Assembly: GCA_023622945.1 (NCBI GenBank)
Contig: JAMNYG010000136.1
Coordinates: 1 to 45,958, forward strand
Direction: 5' to 3'
Length of the DNA: 45,958 nucleotides
Source: Bacillota bacterium
GTDB lineage: Bacteria > Bacillota > Clostridia > Acetivibrionales > JAMNYG01
Below are positions 6,981-15,350 of the stretch, piece after piece. The notes under the pieces are model-generated. The model had not been told where the DNA came from. It saw only the letters and a list, made by a program, of their open reading frames with translations, and ran no database searches. The position numbers and the translations under genes were made by a program. Within the stretch, counting starts at the first letter, position 1. Every line of letters starts with the position of its first letter.

Positions 6981-9578
6981 ATGGATATTGTAGCTTCGGT
7001 GGTAATCAGCAATTCTGCAAGGGAATTTGACATGGAATACCACTACCTGGTGCCCGAAAACCTCAAAGACAGGGTCAGGCCGGGTATGAGGGTTATTGTG
7101 CCTTTTGGCAAGTCCGACAGGCTCACCGAAGGCTATGTGCTGGATGTTTTTGAGCTGAAGGGAAAAAATGAGGAGGAAGAGGCGTCCCCTGCCCCGGGAA
7201 AGTCCTCCATCCAGCTTAAATACATAAAGAAGGCGGTGGATGAAAAGCCGCTGCTTAGCACAAACATGATACGCCTTGCCTCCTGGATGAAGGACAGGTA
7301 TATATGTACATATTCGGATGCTTTAAAATGCATGCTTCCTCCGGGGATAGGCGTAAAAAGCATAAAAGTTGTGAAGCTTCAGAAAGACGGGCAATCTGAA
7401 GGAAATGGTCATTCTTCGGGCAGTGGTCAGCCTGCGGGAAATGACCAAGCTGCGGGCAGTGGACGGGCTATAGGCAATGATCAACTTGCGGGCAGCGGAC
7501 AACCCAAGGGGAAGAATGCCGCAAGGATCCTCCAGGCCTTAAATGAGGCGGGAGGAGAATGCGAATACGAGGAACTGAAAGCCAGGCTGAACATAAGGAC
7601 TTTTTCAAAGGCCATAAAGGATCTTGAGGAAGCAGGCTTAATAAGCATATATGAGGAATTTACAAGCCGCGTGAGGGAAAAAACAGTGAAAGCGGCTTTT
7701 ATTGCGCTTCCCAGGGAAGAAATCATAGAGGAAATAGAAAGCAACAGGATCAGGAGGATACAGCACATAAGGGTGCTGGAAATGCTTCTTGACACGGAAT
7801 ATATTTCGGTGCAGGACATCGTAAGATTTGCAGGGGTTTCTCCGGGTGTTCTGAATACTTTGAAAAAATATGGGTATATAGATTTTAAGGACGTTGAGGT
7901 AATCAGGGATCCATACAGGGACCGGGACTATCCTAGGACCCGGCCGCTTACTCCTACCCCTTCCCAGGCTGCGGCGCTTAAAGAATTAAGAAGCATGGTG
8001 GATGCAAACCGGTTCCATGAGGTGCTGCTTCATGGCGTTACGGGAAGCGGGAAGACCGAAGTGTACCTTCAGCTGATACAGTATTGCCTTGACAAGGGCA
8101 GGCAGGCAATAGTGCTGGTCCCGGAGATATCCCTTACTCCCCAGATGGTGGAGAGGTTCAAAGGCAGGTTCGGGGAAAGGGTGGCGGTGCTCCACAGCCG
8201 CCTGTCACCGGGTGAGAGGTACGACCAGTGGAGGATGATAAAAGACGGAGAGATCAAAGTTGCGGTAGGCGCCCGGTCGGCTGTTTTTGCACCTTTTGAC
8301 AATTTGGGCGTCATCATAATAGATGAGGAGCATGAGACCACATATAAGTCCGAGACCACACCCAAGTACCATGCAAGGGATATTGCAAAACAGCGCTGCA
8401 TGGCGGGCAATGCCCTTTTGGTGTACGGTTCGGCCACTCCCTCCATTGAGACATATTACAGGGCCCAAAGGGGAGAGATATCCCTTCTGGAGCTTACCGA
8501 AAGGGCAAACAGGGGCCTTTTGCCGCATACTGAGATCATTGACATGAGAAGAGAGCTTGACAGCGGCAACAGGAGCATGTTCAGCAGCAGGCTTGCCGTT
8601 GAGATAGAGAAGAATATAAAATCGGGGCAGCAGACCATGCTGTTTTTAAATCGCAGGGGATATGCGTCCTTTGTGCTGTGCAGGAAGTGCGGCCTTGCCC
8701 TCACATGCCCCAACTGCAGTATTTCCCTAACCTATCACGCTTATGATGACAGGCTGATATGCCATTACTGCGGATACACCGTCAAAAACCCCGAGACATG
8801 TCCCAGGTGCAAAAGCAGATACATCAGGCATTTCGGCACCGGGACCCAGAAGGTGGAGGAAGAGCTGGCTAAACATTTTCCCGGATGCACGGTTATCCGC
8901 ATGGACATGGACACCACGACATATAAGAATTCCCATGAAGAGATTTTAACAGCCTTCCGGGAAAAGAATATTAATATAATGGTCGGGACCCAGATGATAG
9001 CCAAAGGTCACGATTTCCCCAATGTCACCCTGGTCGGGGTCCTTGCCGCAGACGGCATGCTGAATACAGGGGATTACAGGGCTTCCGAGAGGACTTTCCA
9101 GCTCATAACCCAGGTCGCAGGAAGGGCCGGCAGGGGTGAGCTGCCGGGAAGGGTAATTATACAGGCGTACAATACCGAGGATTTCAGCATAAATGCAGCA
9201 TGCAGGCACGACTATAAAGGCTTTTACAGCCAGGAGATCAGGATAAGGAAAAAACTGTGGTACCCGCCTTTCACCAATCTTGCCTGCGTTATATTGAGCG
9301 GTCCCTATGACAGGGCGGTTGCCCAGAAAGCCCGGGAAGTGGCAAAGGATCTCGGTGACTGCTTTAAGGACTTCGGACAGAGTGCACAGATACTGGGTCC
9401 CGCAAGAGCCCCCCTGTCAAGGATCAAGAACAAGTTCAGGTGGAGAATCATCATAAAGTGCCCCGACCTTGAAGGGCTGGTAAGCGTGCTGACCCATATA
9501 ACGGATGAATACGGCAAAAGCCGGGGCAAAAGCAATATAGACCTCAGTGTAGATATAAATCCCGTAAATATGCTATAA
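6981..9578 (+). CDS. priA: primosomal replication restart helicase PriA
   Basis: 865 residues. Superfamily 2 helicase that recognises stalled forks and reloads the replicative helicase. Order: N-terminal fork-binding domain; winged-helix region; Walker A HGVTGSGKTEVY (about 350-361); DEEH box (IIIDEEHETTY, near 448); the zinc-binding Cys pairs (CRKCG, CPNC, CHYCG, CPRC, about 567-612) inside the helicase core; motif V-VI region GTQMIAKGHDF to QVAGRAGRGE; C-terminal domain. The protein is longer than common homologues (about 730-830) partly because residues 138-179 are a low-complexity Gly/Ser/Gln linker built from seven hexapeptide repeats. It lies 5 nt after the P-loop gene and is probably translationally coupled. 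Confidence 0.97.
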   Translation: MDIVASVVISNSAREFDMEYHYLVPENLKDRVRPGMRVIVPFGKSDRLTEGYVLDVFELKGKNEEEEASPAPGKSSIQLKYIKKAVDEKPLLSTNMIRLASWMKDRYICTYSDALKCMLPPGIGVKSIKVVKLQKDGQSEGNGHSSGSGQPAGNDQAAGSGRAIGNDQLAGSGQPKGKNAARILQALNEAGGECEYEELKARLNIRTFSKAIKDLEEAGLISIYEEFTSRVREKTVKAAFIALPREEIIEEIESNRIRRIQHIRVLEMLLDTEYISVQDIVRFAGVSPGVLNTLKKYGYIDFKDVEVIRDPYRDRDYPRTRPLTPTPSQAAALKELRSMVDANRFHEVLLHGVTGSGKTEVYLQLIQYCLDKGRQAIVLVPEISLTPQMVERFKGRFGERVAVLHSRLSPGERYDQWRMIKDGEIKVAVGARSAVFAPFDNLGVIIIDEEHETTYKSETTPKYHARDIAKQRCMAGNALLVYGSATPSIETYYRAQRGEISLLELTERANRGLLPHTEIIDMRRELDSGNRSMFSSRLAVEIEKNIKSGQQTMLFLNRRGYASFVLCRKCGLALTCPNCSISLTYHAYDDRLICHYCGYTVKNPETCPRCKSRYIRHFGTGTQKVEEELAKHFPGCTVIRMDMDTTTYKNSHEEILTAFREKNINIMVGTQMIAKGHDFPNVTLVGVLAADGMLNTGDYRASERTFQLITQVAGRAGRGELPGRVIIQAYNTEDFSINAACRHDYKGFYSQEIRIRKKLWYPPFTNLACVILSGPYDRAVAQKAREVAKDLGDCFKDFGQSAQILGPARAPLSRIKNKFRWRIIIKCPDLEGLVSVLTHITDEYGKSRGKSNIDLSVDINPVNML
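7392..7517 (+). repeat. 18-bp x7 in-frame tandem repeat within priA
   Basis: Seven consecutive 18-bp units encode hexapeptides: QSEGNG, HSSGSG, QPAGND, QAAGSG, RAIGND, QLAGSG, QPKGKN. Units 3-4 and 5-6 resemble each other as 36-bp pairs. Copies are diverged at the DNA level but keep length exactly, so the frame is preserved. Confidence 0.9.
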
Positions 9579-9610
9579 TTGCAGAAGAATATTGAAATTT
9601 GACAGTAGTT

Positions 9611-9635
9611 TACATTTAAAAGATATTTAAATGTA
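9611..9635 (+). promoter_or_regulatory. perfect AT-rich hairpin or operator in the def leader
   Basis: TACATTTAAA and TTTAAATGTA form a perfect 10-bp inverted repeat with a 5-nt centre. A partial echo (ATGTAAAGAGATAT, then ATGTAAAGAGAGG) follows and merges with the def SD. It could be an operator or an mRNA hairpin; there is no T run and little GC, so it is not a terminator. Confidence 0.4.
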
Positions 9636-9667
9636 AAGAGATATCAAAATGTAAAGAGAGGAAAGTT

Positions 9668-10132
9668 ATGGCTATAAGGGACATAAGAAAAGAAGGGGAT
9701 GAAATCCTCAGGAAAAAGGCAAAGAAGGTTGAAGTTATTGATGACAGGGTGCTTACCCTGTTAAAAGACATGGCTGAGACCATGTACAAGGCCAATGGAG
9801 TCGGCCTTGCAGCTCCCCAGGTGGGCATTTTGAAAAGGATCGTGGTGATTGATATCGGTGAGGGACTTATAGAACTCATCAACCCCGAGATAGTAAGCCA
9901 GGAAGGGGAGCAGACGGGAACCGAAGGATGCCTCAGCATACCGGGAATATACGGTGAAGTCAAGCGCCCTGCCCGGGTTGTGGTGGAGGCCCTTAACGGA
10001 AAGGGACAGAAAATCAGGGTCACGGGGGAAGGTCTGCTTGCCGTTGCCCTGTGCCATGAAATCGACCACCTTGACGGTATATTGTTCAGGGACAAGGTAA
10101 TAAGGTATGTGGACCCTGAAGAAAAAGAATGA
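9668..10132 (+). CDS. def: peptide deformylase
   Basis: 154 residues. Removes the formyl group from the N-terminal Met of nascent proteins using a metal held by one Cys and two His. The three family motifs are present: GVGLAAPQ (44-51), EGCLSIP (86-92, metal Cys) and HEIDHLDG (130-137, two metal His and the catalytic Glu). Length is normal. SD GAGAGGAAAG precedes ATG 9668. It is 22 nt upstream of fmt, the enzyme that adds the formyl group, as in most bacteria. Confidence 0.98.
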   Translation: MAIRDIRKEGDEILRKKAKKVEVIDDRVLTLLKDMAETMYKANGVGLAAPQVGILKRIVVIDIGEGLIELINPEIVSQEGEQTGTEGCLSIPGIYGEVKRPARVVVEALNGKGQKIRVTGEGLLAVALCHEIDHLDGILFRDKVIRYVDPEEKE

Positions 10133-10154
10133 ACTGGAAAGAGTGGTGTGACAT

Positions 10155-11174
10155 TTGAGGATCGTGTTCATGGGAACCCCGGAATTTGCGGTTCCAAGTC
10201 TCGAAATGATTATAAATGAAGGTTACAAAGTGGAAGCGGTGGTTACCCAGCCCGACAAGCCAAAAGGGAGGGGAAGAAAGCTTGAGGCTCCCCCTGTAAA
10301 GGAGATTGCCCTTAAAGCAGGTATAGAGGTTTTGCAGCCTGAAAATATCAGGACAGCCGAGTTCCGGGAGAGGATGGAGGCAATCGGGCCCGACCTTATT
10401 GTCACGGCAGCATACGGCAAGATTCTGCCCAAAACCATACTTGACATCCCGCCCCTGGGGTGCATAAACGTACACGGTTCACTGCTTCCCAGGTACAGGG
10501 GGGCCGCTCCCGTCCACTGGGCGGTTATAAACGGTGAGAAGGTTACGGGCGTTACCACCATGTATATGGACGTGGGAATGGATACCGGCGATATGCTCCT
10601 TAAAAAGGAAGTTGAGATAACCGATGACATGACGGCCGGTGAGCTTTATGAAATACTTGCCCGGGTGGGGGCCGAGGTCCTCAGGGAGACCCTGGTGAAA
10701 ATCAGGGAAGGCACCTTGGAGAGGGTTCCTCAGAAGGAAGAAGAGGCCACCTATGCTCCCATGCTGAAAAAAGAAGACGGTCTTATTGACTGGACAAGAG
10801 ATGCCGTTCAGGTCCATAACCTTGTAAGGGGCACCAATCCCTGGCCGGGGGCTTATACCTTTTACAAGGGCGACAGGCTGCGCGTATGGAAAACGCGGGT
10901 AGTTGATTGTGATTATAACAGTACAGGAGCAGATTGTGCTGATTTGGGCAGAAACGGGGTGGACCGCAGCAATGCTGATGGCATTGTTTCAAATGGCACC
11001 GGAACCGTCCCCGGTACAATCCTGGAAAAGAGAACGGACGGAGTCATTGTGGCATGCGGCAAAGGTGCTCTGGCCCTCATGGAGATACAGTTTGAGTCGG
11101 GCAAGAGGATGGGTATTGAAAGCTGCTGGCACAATTTCGAAGTGGGCCGGGTGCTGGGACAAGAAAAGGGCTGA
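10155..11174 (+). CDS. fmt: methionyl-tRNA formyltransferase
   Basis: 339 residues. Transfers a formyl group from 10-formyl-THF to Met-tRNA(fMet). TTG start at 10155 gives the usual RIVFMGTPEFAVPSL N terminus. The catalytic block HGSLLPRYRGAAPVHWA and the following TMYMDVGMDTGDML are intact; the C-terminal OB-like tRNA-binding domain begins near residue 210. Between WKTRVV and GTILEKRTDG, where homologues have only a few residues, there are about 30 extra residues rich in Asp, Asn, Ser and Gly (DNA about 10906-11008). This loop looks like a degenerate repeat insertion and should not affect the active site. Confidence 0.97.
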   Translation: MRIVFMGTPEFAVPSLEMIINEGYKVEAVVTQPDKPKGRGRKLEAPPVKEIALKAGIEVLQPENIRTAEFRERMEAIGPDLIVTAAYGKILPKTILDIPPLGCINVHGSLLPRYRGAAPVHWAVINGEKVTGVTTMYMDVGMDTGDMLLKKEVEITDDMTAGELYEILARVGAEVLRETLVKIREGTLERVPQKEEEATYAPMLKKEDGLIDWTRDAVQVHNLVRGTNPWPGAYTFYKGDRLRVWKTRVVDCDYNSTGADCADLGRNGVDRSNADGIVSNGTGTVPGTILEKRTDGVIVACGKGALALMEIQFESGKRMGIESCWHNFEVGRVLGQEKG

Positions 11175-11284
11175 GTGCCCGCATTGCATGAATGATGTGT
11201 CCCCGGGAAATTTTGCAAGTTGTTTTGATGAGAACTAAATAAATAATAATGTGACAAAATATTTATATAGATCGGGAGGTGTTT

Positions 11285-11986
11285 GTGTTGCGGTATTTTT
11301 ATGGTCTTGACATATATTACCTGATCCTGGTTGTTCCGGCATTCCTGTTTTCCCTGTATGCACAGTTTAAGGTAAGAAGCACTTTCGAAAGGTATCGCAA
11401 AACCATGATCAGGCGCGGGATGACGGGAGCCGAAGTTGCAAGGGCCATACTTGACAGGAACGGCCTTTATGACGTGCAGGTACAGCCCGTAAGGGGCAGT
11501 CTTACAGACCATTATGACCCCAGGACAAGGGTGGTAAGGCTGTCGGATGCGGTGTATTACAGCAGCTCTATTTCGGCCGTGGGAGTTGCTGCCCACGAAA
11601 CCGGGCATGCAATACAGCATAGAACCGGATATGCTCCGCTGGCATTAAGGAGCAACCTGGTACCCGCAGCAAACATAGGATCGTCCTTAGGTCCATATCT
11701 TGCTATATTCGGGCTCATTCTGGGTTACGATACCCTTGTATATATCGGTATATTGCTGTTCACACTTGCCGTGGCGTTTTATCTTGTAACCCTGCCCGTG
11801 GAGTTTAATGCCAGCAGGCGTGCCATTGCGGTGCTTGAAACAACGGGGATTTTGAGTTACGAGGAAGTTGTTCCCGCCAGGAAAGTCTTGAGCGCGGCTG
11901 CCATGACTTACGTGGCTTCGGCGGCGGTGGCCATTGCCAGCCTTCTGAGGCTTATCCTTCTGGCCGGCAACAGGAGAAGGGACTAA
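11285..11986 (+). CDS. YugP-like neutral zinc metallopeptidase, membrane-bound
   Basis: About 233 residues. N-terminal membrane helix (YLILVVPAFLFSLYAQ), then the zinc-protease signature VAAHETGHAIQH with metal His near 104 and 108 and catalytic Glu near 105, then two C-terminal helices and the EFNASRRA segment that supplies the third metal ligand region in this family. Start is uncertain: GGGAGG at 11274 serves GTG 11285 (5 nt) or TTG 11288 (8 nt), while GTG 11279 overlaps the SD and is unlikely. The substrate is unknown. The gene sits between fmt and rsmB in many Firmicutes, and the downstream gene overlaps its stop (TAATG). Confidence 0.9.
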   Translation: MLRYFYGLDIYYLILVVPAFLFSLYAQFKVRSTFERYRKTMIRRGMTGAEVARAILDRNGLYDVQVQPVRGSLTDHYDPRTRVVRLSDAVYYSSSISAVGVAAHETGHAIQHRTGYAPLALRSNLVPAANIGSSLGPYLAIFGLILGYDTLVYIGILLFTLAVAFYLVTLPVEFNASRRAIAVLETTGILSYEEVVPARKVLSAAAMTYVASAAVAIASLLRLILLAGNRRRD

Positions 11987-13404
11987 TGAGCGTTGATCAT
12001 GTAAGGGAAACGGCACTTAAAATACTGTACGACATAAATGAGAAAGGCGCCTATTCAAACATTTCCATAAACAGGTACCTGGAAGCAGGCCGGTTTAAGG
12101 ATGTGGACAGGGCTTTCATAACCGAGCTTGTTTACGGCACCATAAAGTGGAAGCTCACCCTGGACCATTATATAGAGCAGTTTTCTTCGGTAAAGCTGAA
12201 GAAACTGTCTCCGTGGATTTTGAACATTTTAAGGATGGGCGCCTATCAGCTTTTTTATACAGATAGAGTACCCCCGTCGGCAGCTTGCAATGAAAGCGTA
12301 AAACTTGCCAAAAGGTATGGGCACAAGGCTTCCGGCGGTTTTGTCAATGCGGTTCTGAGGAACATGGCAAGAAGCCCTGAAAGGCTGAAGCTTCCCGACA
12401 GGGAAAGGAACCTTGCGGAGCACCTTTCGATAAAATACTCCCATCCCGGTTGGATGGTGAAAGAATGGCTTGACAGGTTTGGAGAAGAGTTTACCGAAAA
12501 GCTCCTTGACAGCAATAACCGGGCTCCTGACCTGGTGGTGCGGGTAAACACCCTTAAAACCGACAGAGACGGCCTCATGGAGGCCCTGAGGCAGGAAGGC
12601 CTTGAGGTGGAGGAAGGGAAATACGCTGCTGAGGCCGTTATCATAAAAAACACCGTTTCGGTTGCAAGGCTTAAGGCATTTAAGGAGGGGCTTTTCCAGG
12701 TACAGGATGAAAGCTCCATGCTGGTGGCCCACATCCTCGATCCAAGACCCGGAGAGCTGGTGATGGATGCCTGCAGTGCGCCCGGAGGCAAGGCTACCCA
12801 TATAGCCCAGCTTATGAACAATGAGGGGACGGTAATAGCCCGGGACATTCATGAACATAAAATTTCCATAATTGAAGAAAATGCTTCAAGATTGGGAATA
12901 AATATAATAAAGGCCGAAATTTTTGATGCGGAAGATACAGATGAAACATATATCGGCAAGGCCGACAGGGTGCTGGTTGATGCCCCGTGCACGGGTTTGG
13001 GGATCATAAGGAGAAAACCGGATATAAAGTGGACAAGGAGCATCGAGGACAGGGATGAGATTGTAAGGCTCCAGATGAAAATACTTGATGCGGCCTCAAG
13101 GCATGTCAGGCCCGGGGGAGTGCTTGTATACAGCACATGTACCATTGAGCCCCGGGAAAACCAGGATGTGGTAAGGTGGTTTCTTGAGTCCCATCCGGAA
13201 TTCAGGATATCGGATATCACGCATCTTGTTCCCGGGAAGCTGAGGCGGTATGTCGGGAAGGACGGACCGGAGGATATTGAAAGGGATGGTTTAAATATTG
13301 TAAATGAGCGCATGGATGATATAAATAAAGGATATATTCAGTTATATCCCAATGTACACGGAACGGACGGTTTCTTCATTTCGAGGATGGAGAGGACAGG
13401 GTAG
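11986..13404 (+). CDS. rsmB: 16S rRNA (cytosine-967 C5)-methyltransferase
   Basis: 472 residues. The N-terminal NusB-like RNA-binding domain spans about 1-140. A SAM-dependent methyltransferase domain follows, with the SAM loop [14 protein letters not shown], the first catalytic-site Cys in DAPCTGLG (C335) and the second in YSTCTIEP (C385). Two Cys are the hallmark of RNA m5C methyltransferases. The start ATG overlaps the upstream stop codon (TAATG), indicating translational coupling. Length is a little above the usual 440-450. Confidence 0.96.
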   Translation: MSVDHVRETALKILYDINEKGAYSNISINRYLEAGRFKDVDRAFITELVYGTIKWKLTLDHYIEQFSSVKLKKLSPWILNILRMGAYQLFYTDRVPPSAACNESVKLAKRYGHKASGGFVNAVLRNMARSPERLKLPDRERNLAEHLSIKYSHPGWMVKEWLDRFGEEFTEKLLDSNNRAPDLVVRVNTLKTDRDGLMEALRQEGLEVEEGKYAAEAVIIKNTVSVARLKAFKEGLFQVQDESSMLVAHILDPRPGELVMDACSAPGGKATHIAQLMNNEGTVIARDIHEHKISIIEENASRLGINIIKAEIFDAEDTDETYIGKADRVLVDAPCTGLGIIRRKPDIKWTRSIEDRDEIVRLQMKILDAASRHVRPGGVLVYSTCTIEPRENQDVVRWFLESHPEFRISDITHLVPGKLRRYVGKDGPEDIERDGLNIVNERMDDINKGYIQLYPNVHGTDGFFISRMERTG

Positions 13405-13436
13405 AGAAAAGGCTGATGGAAGGCAAAAGCAATTTA

Positions 13437-13562
13437 AATGAAAACAGAATGAATCAGAATGAAAACAGGATACAATCAAATGACAGCAAAATAAACTCAA
13501 TTGGCAACGAAATAGCCTTAGACGACAACAGGACAAACTCAAATGGCAGAAGGATAAACCTG
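13437..13562 (+). repeat. 21-bp x6 tandem repeat directly in front of rlmN
   Basis: Six exact-length 21-bp units end on the base before ATG 13563. In the rlmN frame they read [42 protein letters not shown]. The last unit contains AGAAGGA, the best SD for rlmN, and earlier units carry weaker forms (for example ACAGGATAAA). Confidence 0.9.
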
Positions 13563-14618
13563 ATGGACCTTTTGCCGGAGGAGCTTAAGGAGCTCCTTGA
13601 AGGCATGGGACAGCAAAAATATCGGGCAACACAGGTATTTCAATGGATAAACAAAGGTGTAACCGATATCGATCAGATGACCAATTTGTCAAAGGCTCTC
13701 CGCGAGGAGCTGAAGTCGGTTGCTTACCTTGGGAAGCTGAAAACTGTGAGAAAGCTGGTATCTAAAATTGACGGCACGGTAAAGTACCTGTTTCAGCTTC
13801 CTGATGGAAATGTGATAGAATGTGTTTTGATGGAATACAGGCATGGGCTCAGCGTGTGCATATCTTCCCAGGTAGGCTGCAAAATGGGTTGCAGGTTCTG
13901 CGCTTCCGCCGGAGCGGGGTTTGTCCGTAACCTGACCCCCGGGGAAATGCTTGACCAGGTAATTTCAGCCGGGACGGATGCGGGAAGAAGGATAGGAAAC
14001 ATCGTCATCATGGGCATAGGAGAGCCCCTGGACAATTACGACAACGTTCTGAAGTTTTTGCGCCTTGTGAACCATCCCCAGGGACTTAATATAGGCTACA
14101 GGCATATAACCGTTTCCACCTGCGGGCTTGTGCCGGCAATCCTGAGGCTTGCAAAGGAGAATATTCCCATAACCCTTTCGGTTTCGCTTCATGCTCCAAA
14201 CGACAGCATCAGGGAAAGGCTGATGCCCATAAGCAGGAAGTATTCTATTGACAAAATACTTGAAGCATGTAAGATATATACTGTGGAAATCAAAAGGCGC
14301 GTAACCTTTGAATATGCTGTGATATCGGGCGTTAACGACTCAATGGACAATGCGTGGGAACTGGCCGGAAAACTGAAAGGCATGCTGTGTCATGTCAACC
14401 TTATTCCGGTCAATCATATAGAGGACGGAGAGTTTACAAGAAGCGACAGGCAGACTATGGAAAGGTTCAAAGCTGTGCTTGAGGGCGCCGGGATTGAGAC
14501 CACCATCAGGCGCGAGCTGGGGCAGGACATCAGCGCAGCATGCGGACAGCTGAGGAGAAGCGTGATCACCTATACAGATCCGAGGCGGTGGGAAGATGCG
14601 GTACGGAGTGAAGAGTGA
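13563..14618 (+). CDS. rlmN: dual-specificity 23S rRNA/tRNA adenine C2-methyltransferase RlmN
   Basis: 351 residues from ATG 13563. Radical SAM methyltransferase that makes m2A in 23S rRNA A2503 and tRNA position 37. The iron-sulfur motif CKMGCRFC (C106, C110, C113) is followed by [17 protein letters not shown] and [12 protein letters not shown]; the methyl-carrying Cys region [11 protein letters not shown] is near the C terminus. Start: AGAAGGA lies 8 nt before ATG 13563 and the resulting length fits the family. An in-frame ATG at 13416 would add 49 residues of repeat sequence but has its AAAGG only 3 nt away. Translation of that extension is possible. The downstream phosphatase gene overlaps by 23 nt. 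Confidence 0.95.
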   Translation: MDLLPEELKELLEGMGQQKYRATQVFQWINKGVTDIDQMTNLSKALREELKSVAYLGKLKTVRKLVSKIDGTVKYLFQLPDGNVIECVLMEYRHGLSVCISSQVGCKMGCRFCASAGAGFVRNLTPGEMLDQVISAGTDAGRRIGNIVIMGIGEPLDNYDNVLKFLRLVNHPQGLNIGYRHITVSTCGLVPAILRLAKENIPITLSVSLHAPNDSIRERLMPISRKYSIDKILEACKIYTVEIKRRVTFEYAVISGVNDSMDNAWELAGKLKGMLCHVNLIPVNHIEDGEFTRSDRQTMERFKAVLEGAGIETTIRRELGQDISAACGQLRRSVITYTDPRRWEDAVRSEE

Positions 14619-15333
14619 CAAGGGCTTAATGAGAGAGTCCAACGAGGACAGCTACAATATAATTGCAGGATACCCCGGTATACCTGTTTCTTTTGTAATT
14701 GCCGACGGCATGGGTGGGCATAATTCCGGAGAAATCGCCAGCAAGACGGCTGTGGATTTCATAAGCAAGCAGATAATGGAAAACCCTGAGACCTTCTCCA
14801 AGACGGAAGATATCCCTTCTTCCATCAAAAGCTTGCTTGAAAGGGCCAATTTCGAGATATTCACCATGTCCATGGAGCAGCTGTCCAATTATGGCATGGG
14901 GACCACCGTGATACTGGTGGTTGTCCTGGATAACAAGCTTTTTGCCGGGCATATAGGCGACAGCAGGCTTTATGTCGTCAGGAACAATGAAATAAAACGT
15001 CTTACCACCGACCATTCGTATGTTGAGGAATTGGTCATGTCGGGCTCCCTGACCAGGGAAGAGGCGGAAAATCACCCTAAGAAGCATGTGATTACCAGGG
15101 CGCTGGGGTGCGAGGAGAGGGTTGAAGTTGACGTTCTTACCCATGATATCCGGGAAGATGACATATTTGTCCTTTGTACCGACGGCCTGACCAACATGAT
15201 ATCCGAAGAAGAGATACAAAGGATTGTACTTGAAACCGATGAACCTGCGGATGCCTGCGACAAGCTTGTGGAAAGGGCCAATGCTGAAGGCGGGGAAGAC
15301 AACATCACCGTGATCGTGTTTAAATACAGTTAA
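14596..15333 (+). CDS. prpC: PP2C-type Ser/Thr protein phosphatase (Stp/PrpC)
   Basis: 245 residues. Metal-dependent phosphatase that reverses the action of the adjacent kinase. PP2C motifs in order: NEDSYNI near residue 16, [37 protein letters not shown], the [10 protein letters not shown] segment, [14 protein letters not shown] and the metal-binding [10 protein letters not shown] near the C terminus. Size is that of stand-alone bacterial PP2C. The start lies inside the end of rlmN (23-nt overlap) and the stop is 17 nt before prkC, so phosphatase and kinase are co-expressed. Confidence 0.96.
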   Translation: MRYGVKSDKGLMRESNEDSYNIIAGYPGIPVSFVIADGMGGHNSGEIASKTAVDFISKQIMENPETFSKTEDIPSSIKSLLERANFEIFTMSMEQLSNYGMGTTVILVVVLDNKLFAGHIGDSRLYVVRNNEIKRLTTDHSYVEELVMSGSLTREEAENHPKKHVITRALGCEERVEVDVLTHDIREDDIFVLCTDGLTNMISEEEIQRIVLETDEPADACDKLVERANAEGGEDNITVIVFKYS

Positions 15334-15350
15334 CAGAAGAGGAAACCGGG

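Noticed and set aside
7392-7517. CRISPR or transposon repeat in priA
   Set aside because: Exact multiple-of-3 units within an intact conserved gene, without spacers.
10913-11620. 235-codon minus-strand frame
   Set aside because: Overlaps fmt and the zinc peptidase gene; Cys/His/Pro-rich shadow composition.
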